From: a bacterium | GTDB lineage: Bacteria > Bacillota > Bacilli > Lactobacillales > Streptococcaceae | Assembly: GCA_905221095.1 (NCBI GenBank) | Contig: CAJNBV010000005.1 | Location: 62,001-126,000 of the forward strand | DNA length: 64,000 bases | Direction of reading: 5' to 3' | Shown here: positions 16,499 through 25,226 of the stretch, one piece after another | Layout of the letters: each line of letters begins with the position of its first letter | Numbering within the stretch: the stretch's first letter is position 1 | Position numbers and translations under genes: made by a program | The notes under the pieces: model-generated | Told to the model about the DNA's origin: nothing | Databases searched by the model: none | Seen by the model: only the letters and a program-made list of their open reading frames with translations

Positions 16499-17758
16499 TT
16501 ATTCATAACGAAGGGCTTCGATTGGATCAAGTTTCGATGCCTTATTAGCTGGTAAGACCCCAAAAACTATACCCACGCTAGCCGAAACCGCAAGACTAAA
16601 TAGGGCAACTGGGATCGATACTCCCACTTCTATACCCGCAATCAAGCCTTGCAATAGCAAACCTGCTAAGGCAGTTAAACCACTTGCAATTGTCAATCCA
16701 ATCAAGCCACCTAACAAGGTCAAAATCATGGATTCAATCAAAAACTGGATTAAAATATTAGCACGTGTCGCACCCAAAGCCTTACGGAGACCAATCTCAC
16801 GAGTACGCTCTGTTACTGAAACCAGCATGATATTCATAACACCAGTTCCTCCAACAAAGAGAGAAATTCCTGCGATGGCACTAATAATCGTCGTCATAAA
16901 ACTAAACGATTGTTGAACTTCCGCAAATGCAGCTGACTCATCTGCTACTTGATATTCTCCCTGTTGCAAGCCAGCAAGCTCTGTCATTTTTCGTGCTAAT
17001 TCTGGCCCCAGAGTTTGAGTCAAACTTGTGTCATTCACTCGAAAGACAATATTAGCTATTTCATCTACATTAAAATTCGCAGCAAGGGAGATATTTGTGG
17101 TAATGGGCAAGCCACCAAAACCATATATTTTTGAATTTTTAGATTCTTGACTAGTATAAACACCAATGACTCTATAACTAAAACCATTGACTTCTACAAT
17201 CTTGTTAATAGCTTCTTGAGGAGAGCCAAATAGACTAATAGATAATTCTTCATCAAGCAAAATAACACTTGCAAACTCTTTGAAATCTTGCTCTCTCAGA
17301 CTACGACCTGCAAGAATTTCATTGTTAACAGCCTCCATATAGGTTCTGTTACCACCTGTCAAATTGGCATTTTCAACCTTTTTATCTTTATAAGTCAAGA
17401 TGGCGTTCGTTGAGTTGGTTACATAGTAATTATCCACTCCCTTGAGCTTAGCAGCTTCCTTGACCCAAGATTCTTGCGGTTTTGGTGGTTCAACATGAAC
17501 TTCCTCTTCTTTTCCAGAAACCGTAAAAGCTGATTGTTTCTGAGTAAAAGACCCATCTTTGCTTTTTTTAGAAGAGAAAAAGACACTGATATTTTTCTGA
17601 GATCTGGTCATGTTTTTATTGAGATATCGAGACATGGAATCACCCAGAGCCATAATCACAACAACCGATGAAACACCGATAATAATCCCAATCATGGTAA
17701 GCAAAGAACGCATCTTGTGAGCCATGATAGATGAAAAGGCAAATTTCAGATTCTGCAT
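16499..17758 (-). CDS. MacB-type ABC transporter permease (SpMac)
   Basis: This 419-residue permease of the MacB/FtsX type has TM1 near residues 16-40 (MRSLLTMIGIIIGVSSVV), a large extracellular domain (about 45-280) and three C-terminal helices. The cytoplasmic motif ERTREIGLRKALGAT is classic for MacB/LolC relatives. It forms a tripartite-like exporter with the ATPase and the periplasmic-adaptor-like protein encoded upstream. The same trio in S. pneumoniae R6 (Spr0693-0695) was structurally described as a MacAB-like pump linked to bacitracin and LL-37 resistance. This is homology knowledge, not seen here. The gap to the ATPase is one base. Confidence 0.9.
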   Translation of the reverse strand: MQNLKFAFSSIMAHKMRSLLTMIGIIIGVSSVVVIMALGDSMSRYLNKNMTRSQKNISVFFSSKKSKDGSFTQKQSAFTVSGKEEEVHVEPPKPQESWVKEAAKLKGVDNYYVTNSTNAILTYKDKKVENANLTGGNRTYMEAVNNEILAGRSLREQDFKEFASVILLDEELSISLFGSPQEAINKIVEVNGFSYRVIGVYTSQESKNSKIYGFGGLPITTNISLAANFNVDEIANIVFRVNDTSLTQTLGPELARKMTELAGLQQGEYQVADESAAFAEVQQSFSFMTTIISAIAGISLFVGGTGVMNIMLVSVTERTREIGLRKALGATRANILIQFLIESMILTLLGGLIGLTIASGLTALAGLLLQGLIAGIEVGVSIPVALFSLAVSASVGIVFGVLPANKASKLDPIEALRYE

Positions 17759-17759
17759 C

Positions 17760-18461
17760 TTAGTTTTCCTCCTTTTCTAACTGAGCACTATCAGACGAAA
17801 TGACTCCATCTCGAATGACAATCTGACGTTTGGCATAAGCAGCTATTTCAGGCTCATGCGTTACCATGATAATAGTTTTTCCTTCTTTGTTCAAGTCAAC
17901 CAATAGTTGCATAATTTGGTTCCCTGTTTTGGTATCCAAGGCTCCTGTCGGTTCATCCGCTAGGATAATAGAAGGATTGTTTACCAAGGCACGCGCGATA
18001 GCTACACGTTGCTTTTGACCTCCAGATAATTCCGAAGGTAAATGGTGACTACGTTCTGTCAATTCAACCTTATCTAAATATTCCTCAGCTAACTTGCGAC
18101 GTTTTGAAGCTGAGACTCCTGCGTAAATTAAGGGTAATTCTACATTTTGTAGAGCATTGAGTTTTGATAGAAGGAAGAACTGCTGAAAGACAAAGCCGAT
18201 TTGTTGGTTGCGAACCTTAGCTAGTTGTTTTTCACCTAATCCCGCTACTTCTTGACCTTCAAGATAATATTCTCCACTGCTTGGTGTATCCAACATCCCA
18301 ATCGTATTCATGAGAGTAGACTTACCAGAACCAGATGGTCCCATGATGGCAACAAACTCACCCTCATTCACTTCTAGGTTGATGTTTTTGAGAACCTGCA
18401 GTTCTTGGTCACCGTTACGGTAACTTCTGCAGATATTTTTTAGACTAATTAGTTGCTTCAT
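17760..18461 (-). CDS. MacB-type ABC transporter ATPase (SpMac)
   Basis: This 233-residue ATPase has Walker A GPSGSGKST near residue 42, Q-loop FVFQQFF, signature LSGGQKQRVAIARAL, Walker B IILADEPTGALD and H-loop VTHEP. It closely follows the LolD/MacB clade. It overlaps the adaptor gene by 17 bp and is followed one base later by the permease, so the three are one transcription unit. Confidence 0.93.
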   Translation of the reverse strand: MKQLISLKNICRSYRNGDQELQVLKNINLEVNEGEFVAIMGPSGSGKSTLMNTIGMLDTPSSGEYYLEGQEVAGLGEKQLAKVRNQQIGFVFQQFFLLSKLNALQNVELPLIYAGVSASKRRKLAEEYLDKVELTERSHHLPSELSGGQKQRVAIARALVNNPSIILADEPTGALDTKTGNQIMQLLVDLNKEGKTIIMVTHEPEIAAYAKRQIVIRDGVISSDSAQLEKEEN

Positions 18462-19650
18462 CAGCCTTCACCTCTTTTCCTTCCTCTAGAGAAGACGTTG
18501 GGTTACTGATGACCTTGACTCCATTTGTCAGACCTGAAGTGATTTCTTGGTTGTCTGCATCAGCATTGCCCAAACCAACTTCCACTTTCTTGGCCTTTTT
18601 CTGCTCGTCAAGCACCCAGACATAGTTCTTATCATTTTCAGTCACAACACTTGTTAGAGGAACCAAAATGGCTTTACTCTTATTCTTGACCTCAACGCTT
18701 ACTGAAAATCCTTGTTTCAAATCACCAATTTCACTTGTAACATCGATGGTATATGGATATTTAGAGCCAGAATTGCCAGTTGCTGCGGCAGCCGCTGTAC
18801 TCGCTGCTTCGCCATTGTTTTTAGGGTAGTCAGAAATATAGCTAATCTTACCTGTCCAGCTCTTATCTTGGTAAACTTTAGAAGTAAAGGTTACTTCTTG
18901 GCCTACAGATAAGTTGGCAAGGTTATATTCAGATAGTTCACCCTTAACTTGCAAGTTTTCATTGCTTACGACATGAACTACCACTTGGCTAGCTCCTGTT
19001 GGAGATTTGGAAACGTTACGATTGACTTCGACCACAGTTCCTTCTAGGGTACTGAGAACCGTCATTGCATCCAACTGACTTTGAGCCTTGCTTAATTGTG
19101 CCGCTGCATCTGCACGGGCATCACGGGCATCACCCAATTGAGCATCAATAGAGGATACTGAATTTCCTGCGACTGGAGCTGGAGTTTGGGCTGCTACACC
19201 TTCGCCTCCTGCTGGCGCAGGTAACTGTGGAGCTGGAGCTGAAGCAGCTTCATTTCGTGCTTGATTGAGTTCATTGATATGACGGTCTGCCTTCGCAACT
19301 GCTCGACTCGCTGAATCATAGGCCGCCTGTGCTTCTGAACTACTGTACTTAACTAAAGCCTGCCCTTCACTAACCTTATCACCCACAGAAACAAGGATTT
19401 CATCTAAATCTCCCTTACTAGCATCAAAATAAACATATTGTTCATTTTTTGCCGTTACTGTCCCTGATAATAAAACAGAGGATGCCACGCTTCCTTCCTT
19501 GGCAACAACAAGATGAGTAGGCTCATCTTTTACAGCAGTCTGAGATGGTTGTCTAAAGAGCAAAATGCCCCCAGCACCCAATACAACTACACTCGCAGCA
19601 CCAACTGCTGCATACAATTGCCACTTTTTAGCTTTACCATTCTTTTTCAT
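18445..19650 (-). CDS. MacA/HlyD-type membrane-fusion protein (SpMac)
   Basis: This 401-residue adaptor has a single N-terminal TM helix (about 10-32, AAVGAASVVVLGAGGILLF), a lipoyl-like domain split around a short coiled coil (about 90-190) with a Pro/Ala-rich linker APQLPAPAGGEG, and a beta-barrel C-terminus. I start at 19650 because AAAAAGGAG lies upstream; a 15-codon longer form does not have that. In Gram-positives such proteins extend the ABC permease outside the membrane. This is the first gene of the operon, and its promoter carries a direct repeat typical of response-regulator sites. Confidence 0.9.
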   Translation of the reverse strand: MKKNGKAKKWQLYAAVGAASVVVLGAGGILLFRQPSQTAVKDEPTHLVVAKEGSVASSVLLSGTVTAKNEQYVYFDASKGDLDEILVSVGDKVSEGQALVKYSSSEAQAAYDSASRAVAKADRHINELNQARNEAASAPAPQLPAPAGGEGVAAQTPAPVAGNSVSSIDAQLGDARDARADAAAQLSKAQSQLDAMTVLSTLEGTVVEVNRNVSKSPTGASQVVVHVVSNENLQVKGELSEYNLANLSVGQEVTFTSKVYQDKSWTGKISYISDYPKNNGEAASTAAAAATGNSGSKYPYTIDVTSEIGDLKQGFSVSVEVKNKSKAILVPLTSVVTENDKNYVWVLDEQKKAKKVEVGLGNADADNQEITSGLTNGVKVISNPTSSLEEGKEVKADEATN

Positions 19651-19686
19651 AACGAAACTCCTTTTTGATTTAAAGTCCTTAACAAT

Positions 19687-19715
19687 ATTATACAAAAATT
19701 ATCAATTTGAAACAA
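19687..19715 (-). promoter_or_regulatory. Promoter of the Mac exporter operon
   Basis: On the minus strand TTGTTT, a 17-base spacer and TATAAT; +1 falls near 19680, about 30 bases before the adaptor start. Confidence 0.65.
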
Positions 19716-19747
19716 TAACATTTCAGAACGAAATAATGACATTTCAG
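19714..19747. promoter_or_regulatory. Direct repeat, LytTR/ComE-type regulator site
   Basis: AATRACATTTCAG occurs at 19714-19726 and 19735-19747 (plus strand). The 9-bp cores ACATTTCAG are identical and separated by exactly 12 bp. That architecture and sequence match the ComE site as I remember it, ACA(T/G)TT(C/G)AG-N12-repeat. It occupies about -34 to -67 of the Mac promoter, read in reverse relative to that gene. Confidence 0.6.
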
Positions 19748-19859
19748 GATTTAATTATTGTTCGGAATTTATTTCACAATCATTGTACTAGTTATATAAT
19801 ACACTTTATTTTTCTTTTTTGCAAGCCTTTTCTTTAATTTTTTTGAACGTAGCAGATTT

Positions 19860-19888
19860 TTGCAATCACATCAAAAAAAAGATAGAAT
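19860..19888 (+). promoter_or_regulatory. gor promoter
   Basis: TTGCAA, a 17-base spacer and TAGAAT on the plus strand, about 55 bases before the gor ATG. Confidence 0.6.
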
Positions 19889-19942
19889 ATGACTATCAAA
19901 AAATGACACTCTACTATTTAAAAGAGTACAAAGGAGTTTTCA

Positions 19943-21289
19943 ATGAGAGAATACGATATCATTGCTATCGGTGGAGGTAGCGGAGGAATTGCTACCATGA
20001 ACCGTGCCGGTGAACATGGAGCCAAAGCGGCTGTGATTGAAGAAAAGAAACTAGGTGGAACCTGCGTCAACGTCGGTTGTGTTCCTAAGAAAATCATGTG
20101 GTATGGAGCGCAAATCGCTGAGACTTTCCATCAATTTGGAGAAGACTACGGTTTTAAAACTACTGATCTTAACTTTGACTTTGCAACCCTACGTCGCAAT
20201 CGTGAAGCCTACATCGATCGCGCTCGTTCTTCTTATGATGGCAGTTTTAAACGCAACGGTGTAGACTTGATTGAAGGCCATGCTGAATTTGTAGATTCCC
20301 ATACTGTCAGCGTAAATGGTGAACTTATTCGTGCTAAACATATCGTGATTGCTACTGGTGCCCATCCAAGTATTCCTAATATTCCTGGTGCTGAACTAGG
20401 TGGCTCTTCTGATGATGTATTTGCTTGGGAAGAACTTCCAGAGTCAGTTGCTATTCTAGGTGCTGGTTATATCGCCGTTGAATTGGCTGGCGTACTCCAC
20501 ACTTTTGGTGTCAAGACAGACCTCTTTGTTCGCCGTGATCGTCCTTTACGTGGTTTTGATTCTTACATCGTTGAAGGTTTGGTCAAGGAAATGGAAAGAA
20601 CAAACTTGCCACTTCATACTCACAAAGTCCCTGCCAAGTTAGAAAAAACTGCTGAAGGCATTACCATTCATTTCGAAGATGGTACTAGTCACACAGCTAA
20701 CCAAGTTATCTGGGCTACAGGTCGCCGTCCAAACGTTAAGGGCTTGCAACTTGAAAAAGCTGGAGTGACTCTAAACGAACGTGGCTTTATCCAAGTAGAT
20801 GAATACCAAAATACTGTTGTTGAGGGAATCTACGCTCTAGGTGATGTAACGGGCGAGAAAGAACTGACTCCAGTTGCAATCAAGGCTGGACGTACCCTAT
20901 CTGAACGTCTCTTTAACGGCAAAACAACTGCTAAAATGGACTACTCAACTATTCCAACTGTTGTCTTTTCACACCCTGCTATTGGAACTGTTGGGTTGAC
21001 AGAAGAGCAAGCTATTAAAGAATACGGTCAAGACCAAATCAAGGTTTACAAATCCAGCTTTACTTCTATGTACTCTGCTTGCACTTGCAACCGTCAAGAA
21101 ACACGTTTCAAATTGATCACAGCTGGTTCTGAAGAAAAAGTTGTCGGACTTCATGGAATTGGCTACGGTGTTGATGAAATGATTCAAGGTTTCGCTGTTG
21201 CTATCAAAATGGGAGCAACTAAGGCAGACTTTGATGCAACTGTGGCGATTCACCCAACTGCATCTGAAGAATTTGTAACCATGCGTTAA
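19943..21289 (+). CDS. gor: Glutathione reductase
   Basis: This 448-residue FAD/NADPH disulfide reductase recycles oxidised glutathione in the cytoplasm. It has the FAD motif [14 protein letters not shown] near residue 10, the redox disulfide [13 protein letters not shown] near 42, an NADPH motif [11 protein letters not shown] near 172 and the C-terminal [11 protein letters not shown] with the catalytic His. Mitis-group streptococci take up glutathione rather than make it, so this enzyme supports import-fed redox defence. It has a good Shine-Dalgarno (AAAGGAG), its own promoter and its own terminator, and is divergent from the Mac operon. Confidence 0.95.
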   Translation: MREYDIIAIGGGSGGIATMNRAGEHGAKAAVIEEKKLGGTCVNVGCVPKKIMWYGAQIAETFHQFGEDYGFKTTDLNFDFATLRRNREAYIDRARSSYDGSFKRNGVDLIEGHAEFVDSHTVSVNGELIRAKHIVIATGAHPSIPNIPGAELGGSSDDVFAWEELPESVAILGAGYIAVELAGVLHTFGVKTDLFVRRDRPLRGFDSYIVEGLVKEMERTNLPLHTHKVPAKLEKTAEGITIHFEDGTSHTANQVIWATGRRPNVKGLQLEKAGVTLNERGFIQVDEYQNTVVEGIYALGDVTGEKELTPVAIKAGRTLSERLFNGKTTAKMDYSTIPTVVFSHPAIGTVGLTEEQAIKEYGQDQIKVYKSSFTSMYSACTCNRQETRFKLITAGSEEKVVGLHGIGYGVDEMIQGFAVAIKMGATKADFDATVAIHPTASEEFVTMR

Positions 21290-21295
21290 TTGAAA

Positions 21296-21333
21296 CAAAA
21301 GAAGCTGATACAAATGTGTCTGCTTCTTTTTTG
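21296..21333 (+). terminator. gor terminator
   Basis: AAAAGAAGC pairs with GCTTCTTTT, followed by a T run. Confidence 0.8.
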
Positions 21334-21416
21334 ATGATTTACGAATCGATGAAAACAACTTACTCAGTCAGCCAATCGGCTGTTACAGTTTTTGTTACCT
21401 TGTTCTATAAAATAGG

Positions 21417-21476
21417 TTGACAATAATGTTCTTACGAGTATAATTGTTACTATATATTAGAAAAGAGGTTAACTAT
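21417..21476 (+). promoter_or_regulatory. bioY promoter with candidate BirA operator
   Basis: TTGACA (21417), a 16-base spacer and TATAAT (21439) form a strong promoter. Overlapping +1 and the ribosome-binding site are half-sites TTGTTAC (21444) and GGTTAACTA (21467), an imperfect inverted repeat like the BirA biotin operator. The match is about six of nine bases per half. Confidence 0.5.
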
Positions 21477-21477
21477 T

Positions 21478-22014
21478 TTGAATAAAGCTCACATTTATGC
21501 CATCCCTGCTATTGGGGCTGCTCTCATTGCTGTATTGGCACAAATCAGTCTTCCAATTGGACCTGTTCCCTTCACTCTGCAAAACTTTGCAATTGGTCTG
21601 ATTGCTACTGTCTTTAGACCGAGAGAGGCTGTACTTTCTGTTGGACTTTATCTTCTTCTAGGTGCTATCGGTCTTCCTGTCTTTGCAGGAGGTGGAGCTG
21701 GATTTCATGCTTTGATTGGTCCTACTGCAGGCTATCTTTGGTTTTATCTTGTTTATTCTGGACTTACCTCTTCTCTAACTAACAGCAAGAGTGGAGTTGT
21801 CAAGATTTTTCTTGCAAACCTCTTGGGTGATGCCCTTGTCTTTGTCGGAGGGATTCTTAGCTTGCATTTCCTAGCTGGAATGGCATTTGAAAAAGCTCTT
21901 GTTGTGGGTGTTCTTCCCTTTATCATTCCAGACCTTGGTAAACTTCTTGCTATTAGTTTTATTAGCCGTCCAGTACTTCAACGCCTTAAAAATCAGGCTT
22001 ACTTTACTAACTAA
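21478..22014 (+). CDS. bioY: Biotin transporter substrate-binding subunit BioY
   Basis: This 178-residue S component of a biotin ECF transporter has five to six helices. The family opening IPAIGAALIAVLAQISLPIGPVP and the LLGAIGLPVFAGGGAG block are seen. It starts at TTG (21478) behind AGAGG; there is no in-frame ATG until the last third, so the rare start codon is required. It works with shared EcfA/EcfT energising subunits that are not in the window. Expression is probably biotin-repressed, given the BirA-like site over its start. Confidence 0.9.
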   Translation: MNKAHIYAIPAIGAALIAVLAQISLPIGPVPFTLQNFAIGLIATVFRPREAVLSVGLYLLLGAIGLPVFAGGGAGFHALIGPTAGYLWFYLVYSGLTSSLTNSKSGVVKIFLANLLGDALVFVGGILSLHFLAGMAFEKALVVGVLPFIIPDLGKLLAISFISRPVLQRLKNQAYFTN

Positions 22015-22052
22015 AAAAGGATATCGAGTTGTCATAACTCAGTATCCTTTTC
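22013..22052. terminator. Bidirectional terminator between bioY and ydbC-type gene
   Basis: AAAAGGATA pairs with GTATCCTTTT, with inner GAGTT/AACTC, and T/A runs on both sides. Confidence 0.85.
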
Positions 22053-22067
22053 TTTCATTTTAAAAAC

Positions 22068-22283
22068 TTAGTTGCCTTTAAAGGCATCCACCATCGTTTG
22101 AAATTCTTCATTAGAGAGGGTAATTCCCTTGCCCATTTTAGTATGATCTGGGCTCCAAGCACGAATATCAAACTTTGCAGGGGCACCATTAAAGCTCACA
22201 CGGTTGATTTCCTTGGTCCAACCTTTTTCGTTTTCAGAAAGAGTCAACAAATGCTCTTCGATTTCAAATGTAAATTCTGCCAT
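22068..22283 (-). CDS. YdbC-type PC4-like ssDNA-binding protein
   Basis: This 71-residue protein has the core FTFEIEEHLLTLSENEKG and KFDIRAWSPDHTKMGKGI, typical of bacterial PC4 homologues (YdbC; DUF2128). Such proteins form dimers that bind single-stranded nucleic acid and may help transcription or repair. The short length is normal. It has an AAGGAGAAG ribosome-binding site and ends facing bioY. Confidence 0.82.
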   Translation of the reverse strand: MAEFTFEIEEHLLTLSENEKGWTKEINRVSFNGAPAKFDIRAWSPDHTKMGKGITLSNEEFQTMVDAFKGN

Positions 22284-22326
22284 TTTCTTCTCCTTTTTTA
22301 GCTTTCATTAGTTTATTCGTAAAATC

Positions 22327-22355
22327 TTGTAGATTTTAGGAAAATTTTATATAAT
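22327..22355 (+). promoter_or_regulatory. Promoter of the 106-residue protein gene
   Basis: TTGTAG, a 17-base spacer and TATAAT on the plus strand, divergent from the ydbC-type gene. Confidence 0.6.
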
Positions 22356-22381
22356 ATTGATATAAAAGAAGGGAGGCCAAT

Positions 22382-22702
22382 ATGAAACTTAAATTCCAGC
22401 AAGTTCTAGATAAAATCCATGACTTTTTAAATGGACATGACCAAGCTGACCAGACTGAAACCAACTCCCTAACTGCTACTATTGAAGAGGCTATCCAGAA
22501 ACAAACTGCTGTTCATCTTATCTTGTCAGAGACAAGTTTTACAGGTGACATCATCAAATACGATCAGCAACGCCAACAAATTATCGTGAAAAATTTCGCC
22601 AAAAATGTGACCCGTATTATCCGAATAAGCGATATTCAACGCCTGAGATTTGTCCCTTCAACAGTCCAAACAGCCCAAAAAAATAGATTTAAGAAAGAGT
22701 GA
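22382..22702 (+). CDS. Hypothetical 106-residue protein, possible YolD-like fold
   Basis: I do not recognise this gene firmly. The N-terminal 45 residues are charged and helical. Residues 45-95 form a strand-rich part (AVHLILSETSFTGDIIKYDQ, then IIVKNFAKNVTRIIRI), a pattern like YolD- or Sm-like small domains. It has a strong ribosome-binding site (GGGAGG) and its own promoter, and ends in a terminator shared with the converging ATP-cone gene. It appears real because of these signals; the function is unknown. Confidence 0.7.
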   Translation: MKLKFQQVLDKIHDFLNGHDQADQTETNSLTATIEEAIQKQTAVHLILSETSFTGDIIKYDQQRQQIIVKNFAKNVTRIIRISDIQRLRFVPSTVQTAQKNRFKKE

Positions 22703-22731
22703 GATGTAGTTACTTCATCCCACTCTTTTTT
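22695..22731. terminator. Bidirectional terminator
   Basis: AAAGAGTGAGATG folds with CATCCCACTCTTT; it serves the 106-residue gene and the ATP-cone gene. Confidence 0.8.
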
Positions 22732-22732
22732 C

Positions 22733-23071
22733 TTAGCGAACTTGTTCAAAATGTAAATGAACGGCGATATGATCTCCGTAACCACTTCTTTCCAAGTCAC
22801 GTTGTAAACGATAGGAAATGTAGTGTTCAGCAATGGTAATGTAACCTGCACCTAGTAAACGATGTTCAACCATAGACTGAATCATGCTGATAGTAGCGCG
22901 TTCTACCTTTGCCTCTTCCAAATCCAAAACCACTTTCTTAGTGACTTGTGCAAGGTTTTGACGCAAATCATCTGTCAATACATAGACAGTCTGGGCTGCC
23001 TTTAAAATAGCTTGGTAAATCTTGTCTGGATTAAATTCAGCAATTTCGCCGTCACGTTTGATTACTTGCAT
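22733..23071 (-). CDS. Orphan ATP-cone domain protein
   Basis: This 112-residue protein consists almost only of an ATP-cone domain: MQVIKRDGEIAEFNPDKIY with the typical V-x-KRDG nucleotide start, AILKAA, LEEAKVERATISMIQSMVEH and ITIAEHYISYRLQRD. In NrdR and NrdA the domain senses ATP/dATP, but no zinc ribbon or catalytic domain is attached. It may act as a stand-alone nucleotide sensor. It lies 14 bp downstream of trmD on the same strand and is probably cotranscribed. Confidence 0.82.
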   Translation of the reverse strand: MQVIKRDGEIAEFNPDKIYQAILKAAQTVYVLTDDLRQNLAQVTKKVVLDLEEAKVERATISMIQSMVEHRLLGAGYITIAEHYISYRLQRDLERSGYGDHIAVHLHFEQVR

Positions 23072-23085
23072 AGGTTTCTCCTTTA

Positions 23086-23802
23086 TTATTTATTTTCTTT
23101 AATTTCTGCCAGCATTTTTTCTTCTTCTGCTGTCAGTTTATAATTTTCAAGCAAATCCGGTCTGCGTTCATAGGTTTTCTTTAAACTCTCATACAGGCGC
23201 CACTGACGAATCTTTTCATGGTGCCCACTCATCAGTACATCTGGCACAACCATACCTCGATAATCATAGGGACGTGTATACTGAGGATATTCGAGAAGAC
23301 CAGAAGAAAAACTATCATCTTGGTGGCTAGACTCCTTGCCAATCACTTCGGGAATCAGGCGCACAGTAGCGTCAATCATAGTCATGGCCGCCAATTCTCC
23401 TCCAGTTAAGACATAATCACCTAGAGAAATCTCATCTGTTACCAAGGTCTTGATCCGCTCATCATAGCCCTCATAGTGACCGCAGATAAAGATAAGTTCT
23501 TCCTCTTGAGCCAAATCCTCAGCATAAGCCTGATCAAACTGCTTTCCAGCTGGATCGAGGAGAATGACGCGCGGATTTTTCTTTTCAATAGCGTCAAAGG
23601 CATCGAAAATGGGTTGCGCGCGGAGCAACATCCCCTGTCCGCCTCCGTATGGCTCATCGTCGACATGGCGGGCCTTTTCAGCATATTCTCGAAAATTATG
23701 ATACTGGATATCCAAGAGCCCTTTTTCACGAGCCTTTCCAACGATTGAGTGCTCTAGCGGAGAAAACATCTCTGGAAATAGGGTTAAAATATCAATCTTC
23801 AT
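23086..23802 (-). CDS. trmD: tRNA (guanine-N1)-methyltransferase
   Basis: This 238-residue SPOUT enzyme makes m1G37 in tRNAs and prevents +1 frameshifting. It shows [16 protein letters not shown], the AdoMet knot region [12 protein letters not shown] and [14 protein letters not shown], and [13 protein letters not shown] C-terminal residues. It overlaps rimM by 11 bp, a usual pairing. Essential in streptococci by family knowledge. Confidence 0.97.
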   Translation of the reverse strand: MKIDILTLFPEMFSPLEHSIVGKAREKGLLDIQYHNFREYAEKARHVDDEPYGGGQGMLLRAQPIFDAFDAIEKKNPRVILLDPAGKQFDQAYAEDLAQEEELIFICGHYEGYDERIKTLVTDEISLGDYVLTGGELAAMTMIDATVRLIPEVIGKESSHQDDSFSSGLLEYPQYTRPYDYRGMVVPDVLMSGHHEKIRQWRLYESLKKTYERRPDLLENYKLTAEEEKMLAEIKENK

Positions 23803-24310
23803 CGTCTAACCCTTCTAATATTTCCACATCGACGCGGTTATTCGGAATATCAACATTGAGAATCACTGGTGGGATATAAGGCAATAACAAATCACGCTTG
23901 CCTTTTCGCTTGACTACCCAGACATCGTTAGCACCTGGTTGCAGGATTTCCTTGATGGTTCCAATCAGGTTCTCTCCCTCATAGACTTCCAAACCGATAA
24001 TCTCGTGATAGTAGAATTCACCATCGTCTAGATCGTTCAAATCTTCCTCAGCGACCTTGAGACTGTATCCTTTGTACTTTTCGATAGCGTTGATATGGTA
24101 CATATCTTTGAATTTAATGATGTCAAAGTTCTTCTGTTTACGGTGGCTAGCAATAGTTACTGTTTGAACAAACTGATCTTTTTCATCAAACAAAGCCAGC
24201 TCAGCACCTTTTTTAAAGCGTTCTTCTGCAAAATCCGTCACAGACAAGATTCTCATCTCACCCTGTAACCCCTGCGTATTGACGATTTTCCCAACATTAA
24301 AGTAGTTCAT
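23792..24310 (-). CDS. rimM: Ribosome maturation factor RimM
   Basis: This 172-residue protein assists late 30S assembly by binding S19. The N-terminal RimM barrel ([18 protein letters not shown]) and PRC-like C-terminal barrel ([15 protein letters not shown] and [18 protein letters not shown]) are seen. It overlaps trmD downstream. Confidence 0.96.
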   Translation of the reverse strand: MNYFNVGKIVNTQGLQGEMRILSVTDFAEERFKKGAELALFDEKDQFVQTVTIASHRKQKNFDIIKFKDMYHINAIEKYKGYSLKVAEEDLNDLDDGEFYYHEIIGLEVYEGENLIGTIKEILQPGANDVWVVKRKGKRDLLLPYIPPVILNVDIPNNRVDVEILEGLDDED

Positions 24311-24340
24311 CTTGTCTCCTATAGTCTCCTTCTTTCCATC

Positions 24341-25129
24341 TTATTCTGACAATTCTCGAATAATAGTCACAATTTTTTCTGATTCTGACCATTGTAAATA
24401 ATGGTGATTCCCCCCTAAAATGAGTTTAGTATTGGAAGTCCAATATTCTGATTCTCTGTACTCTTTTTCTCTATAAGTCTGACAGAAAATAAATACAGGA
24501 ACATGAGATTCTATCGACAAATTCTCAAAATCTTCCTCAGTAATCTCTCCAGATATCTGAAATTCTGAATCTTGATTTTGCAACTCTGAACCTTTTTCTT
24601 GCATTATTTCCCATATTTCTTTATTGATTTCAGGGCTAAATGTGGCTTGAGTTAAGCTTTTAAAATAAAGTTCAGGACCACACTCCTCAATCAGCCTCAT
24701 CTGCTCTTCCATTTCTGGATAAGGATTTTCTGAAAAATCAGCAAACATGACTTTTTTAGTTGTCGGTTCAATTGCTACTAAACCCTGACACTTAATTGGT
24801 TTGTTGAGCAATTTGCAAGCTAAAATTCCACTCAAACTATGTGCACAAAGTATATATTCAGAAATCGCCAATTCTTCAAGTACTTCATAAACCGCATCTG
24901 CAAGATTATCCAGATTTTTTCCAGTTTGGTCATGAATCGGACTTCTACCTGTGTTTGGAAAATCAATTGTCAAATAACCAATTGTGGGAGGAAGTTTTTC
25001 GAGTATAAGTGAAAAATTTTCATAACTTGGTAGCAAACCTGCGCCACTTAAACAAATTAGCATTTTCTTTTGCTTTTGATAAGTAACAGAGAGACTACCA
25101 ATTTCTGTAGATACTTCAATCCTATTCAT
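24341..25129 (-). CDS. Alpha/beta-hydrolase family protein
   Basis: This 262-residue soluble protein has the nucleophile elbow CAHSLSG near residue 95, a TIDFPNTGRSP strand-turn and a catalytic His candidate in GGNHHYLQWSESE near 245. I start at the ATG at 25129, with GAGTGG eight bases upstream, instead of a GTG four codons earlier. The substrate is unknown. It looks more AT-rich than the rimM and trmD genes around it. It sits between rimM and a mazG-type gene, so it could be an insertion into a conserved region. Confidence 0.78.
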   Translation of the reverse strand: MNRIEVSTEIGSLSVTYQKQKKMLICLSGAGLLPSYENFSLILEKLPPTIGYLTIDFPNTGRSPIHDQTGKNLDNLADAVYEVLEELAISEYILCAHSLSGILACKLLNKPIKCQGLVAIEPTTKKVMFADFSENPYPEMEEQMRLIEECGPELYFKSLTQATFSPEINKEIWEIMQEKGSELQNQDSEFQISGEITEEDFENLSIESHVPVFIFCQTYREKEYRESEYWTSNTKLILGGNHHYLQWSESEKIVTIIRELSE

Positions 25130-25226
25130 AAAGAAATCCACTCATTCTGTATAATGAATTATTAAAAATCCTTATCCCTTATTTTATCACGTTCCAAGGA
25201 TTTTCTCAAGTTGGAGAAAGAGGACA

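Noticed and set aside
19748..19800. Promoter for gor driven by the direct repeat on the plus side, with TATAAT at 19795
   Set aside because: The distance (47 bp) is greater than that of ComE promoters as I remember them, and a better gor promoter lies at 19860-19888.
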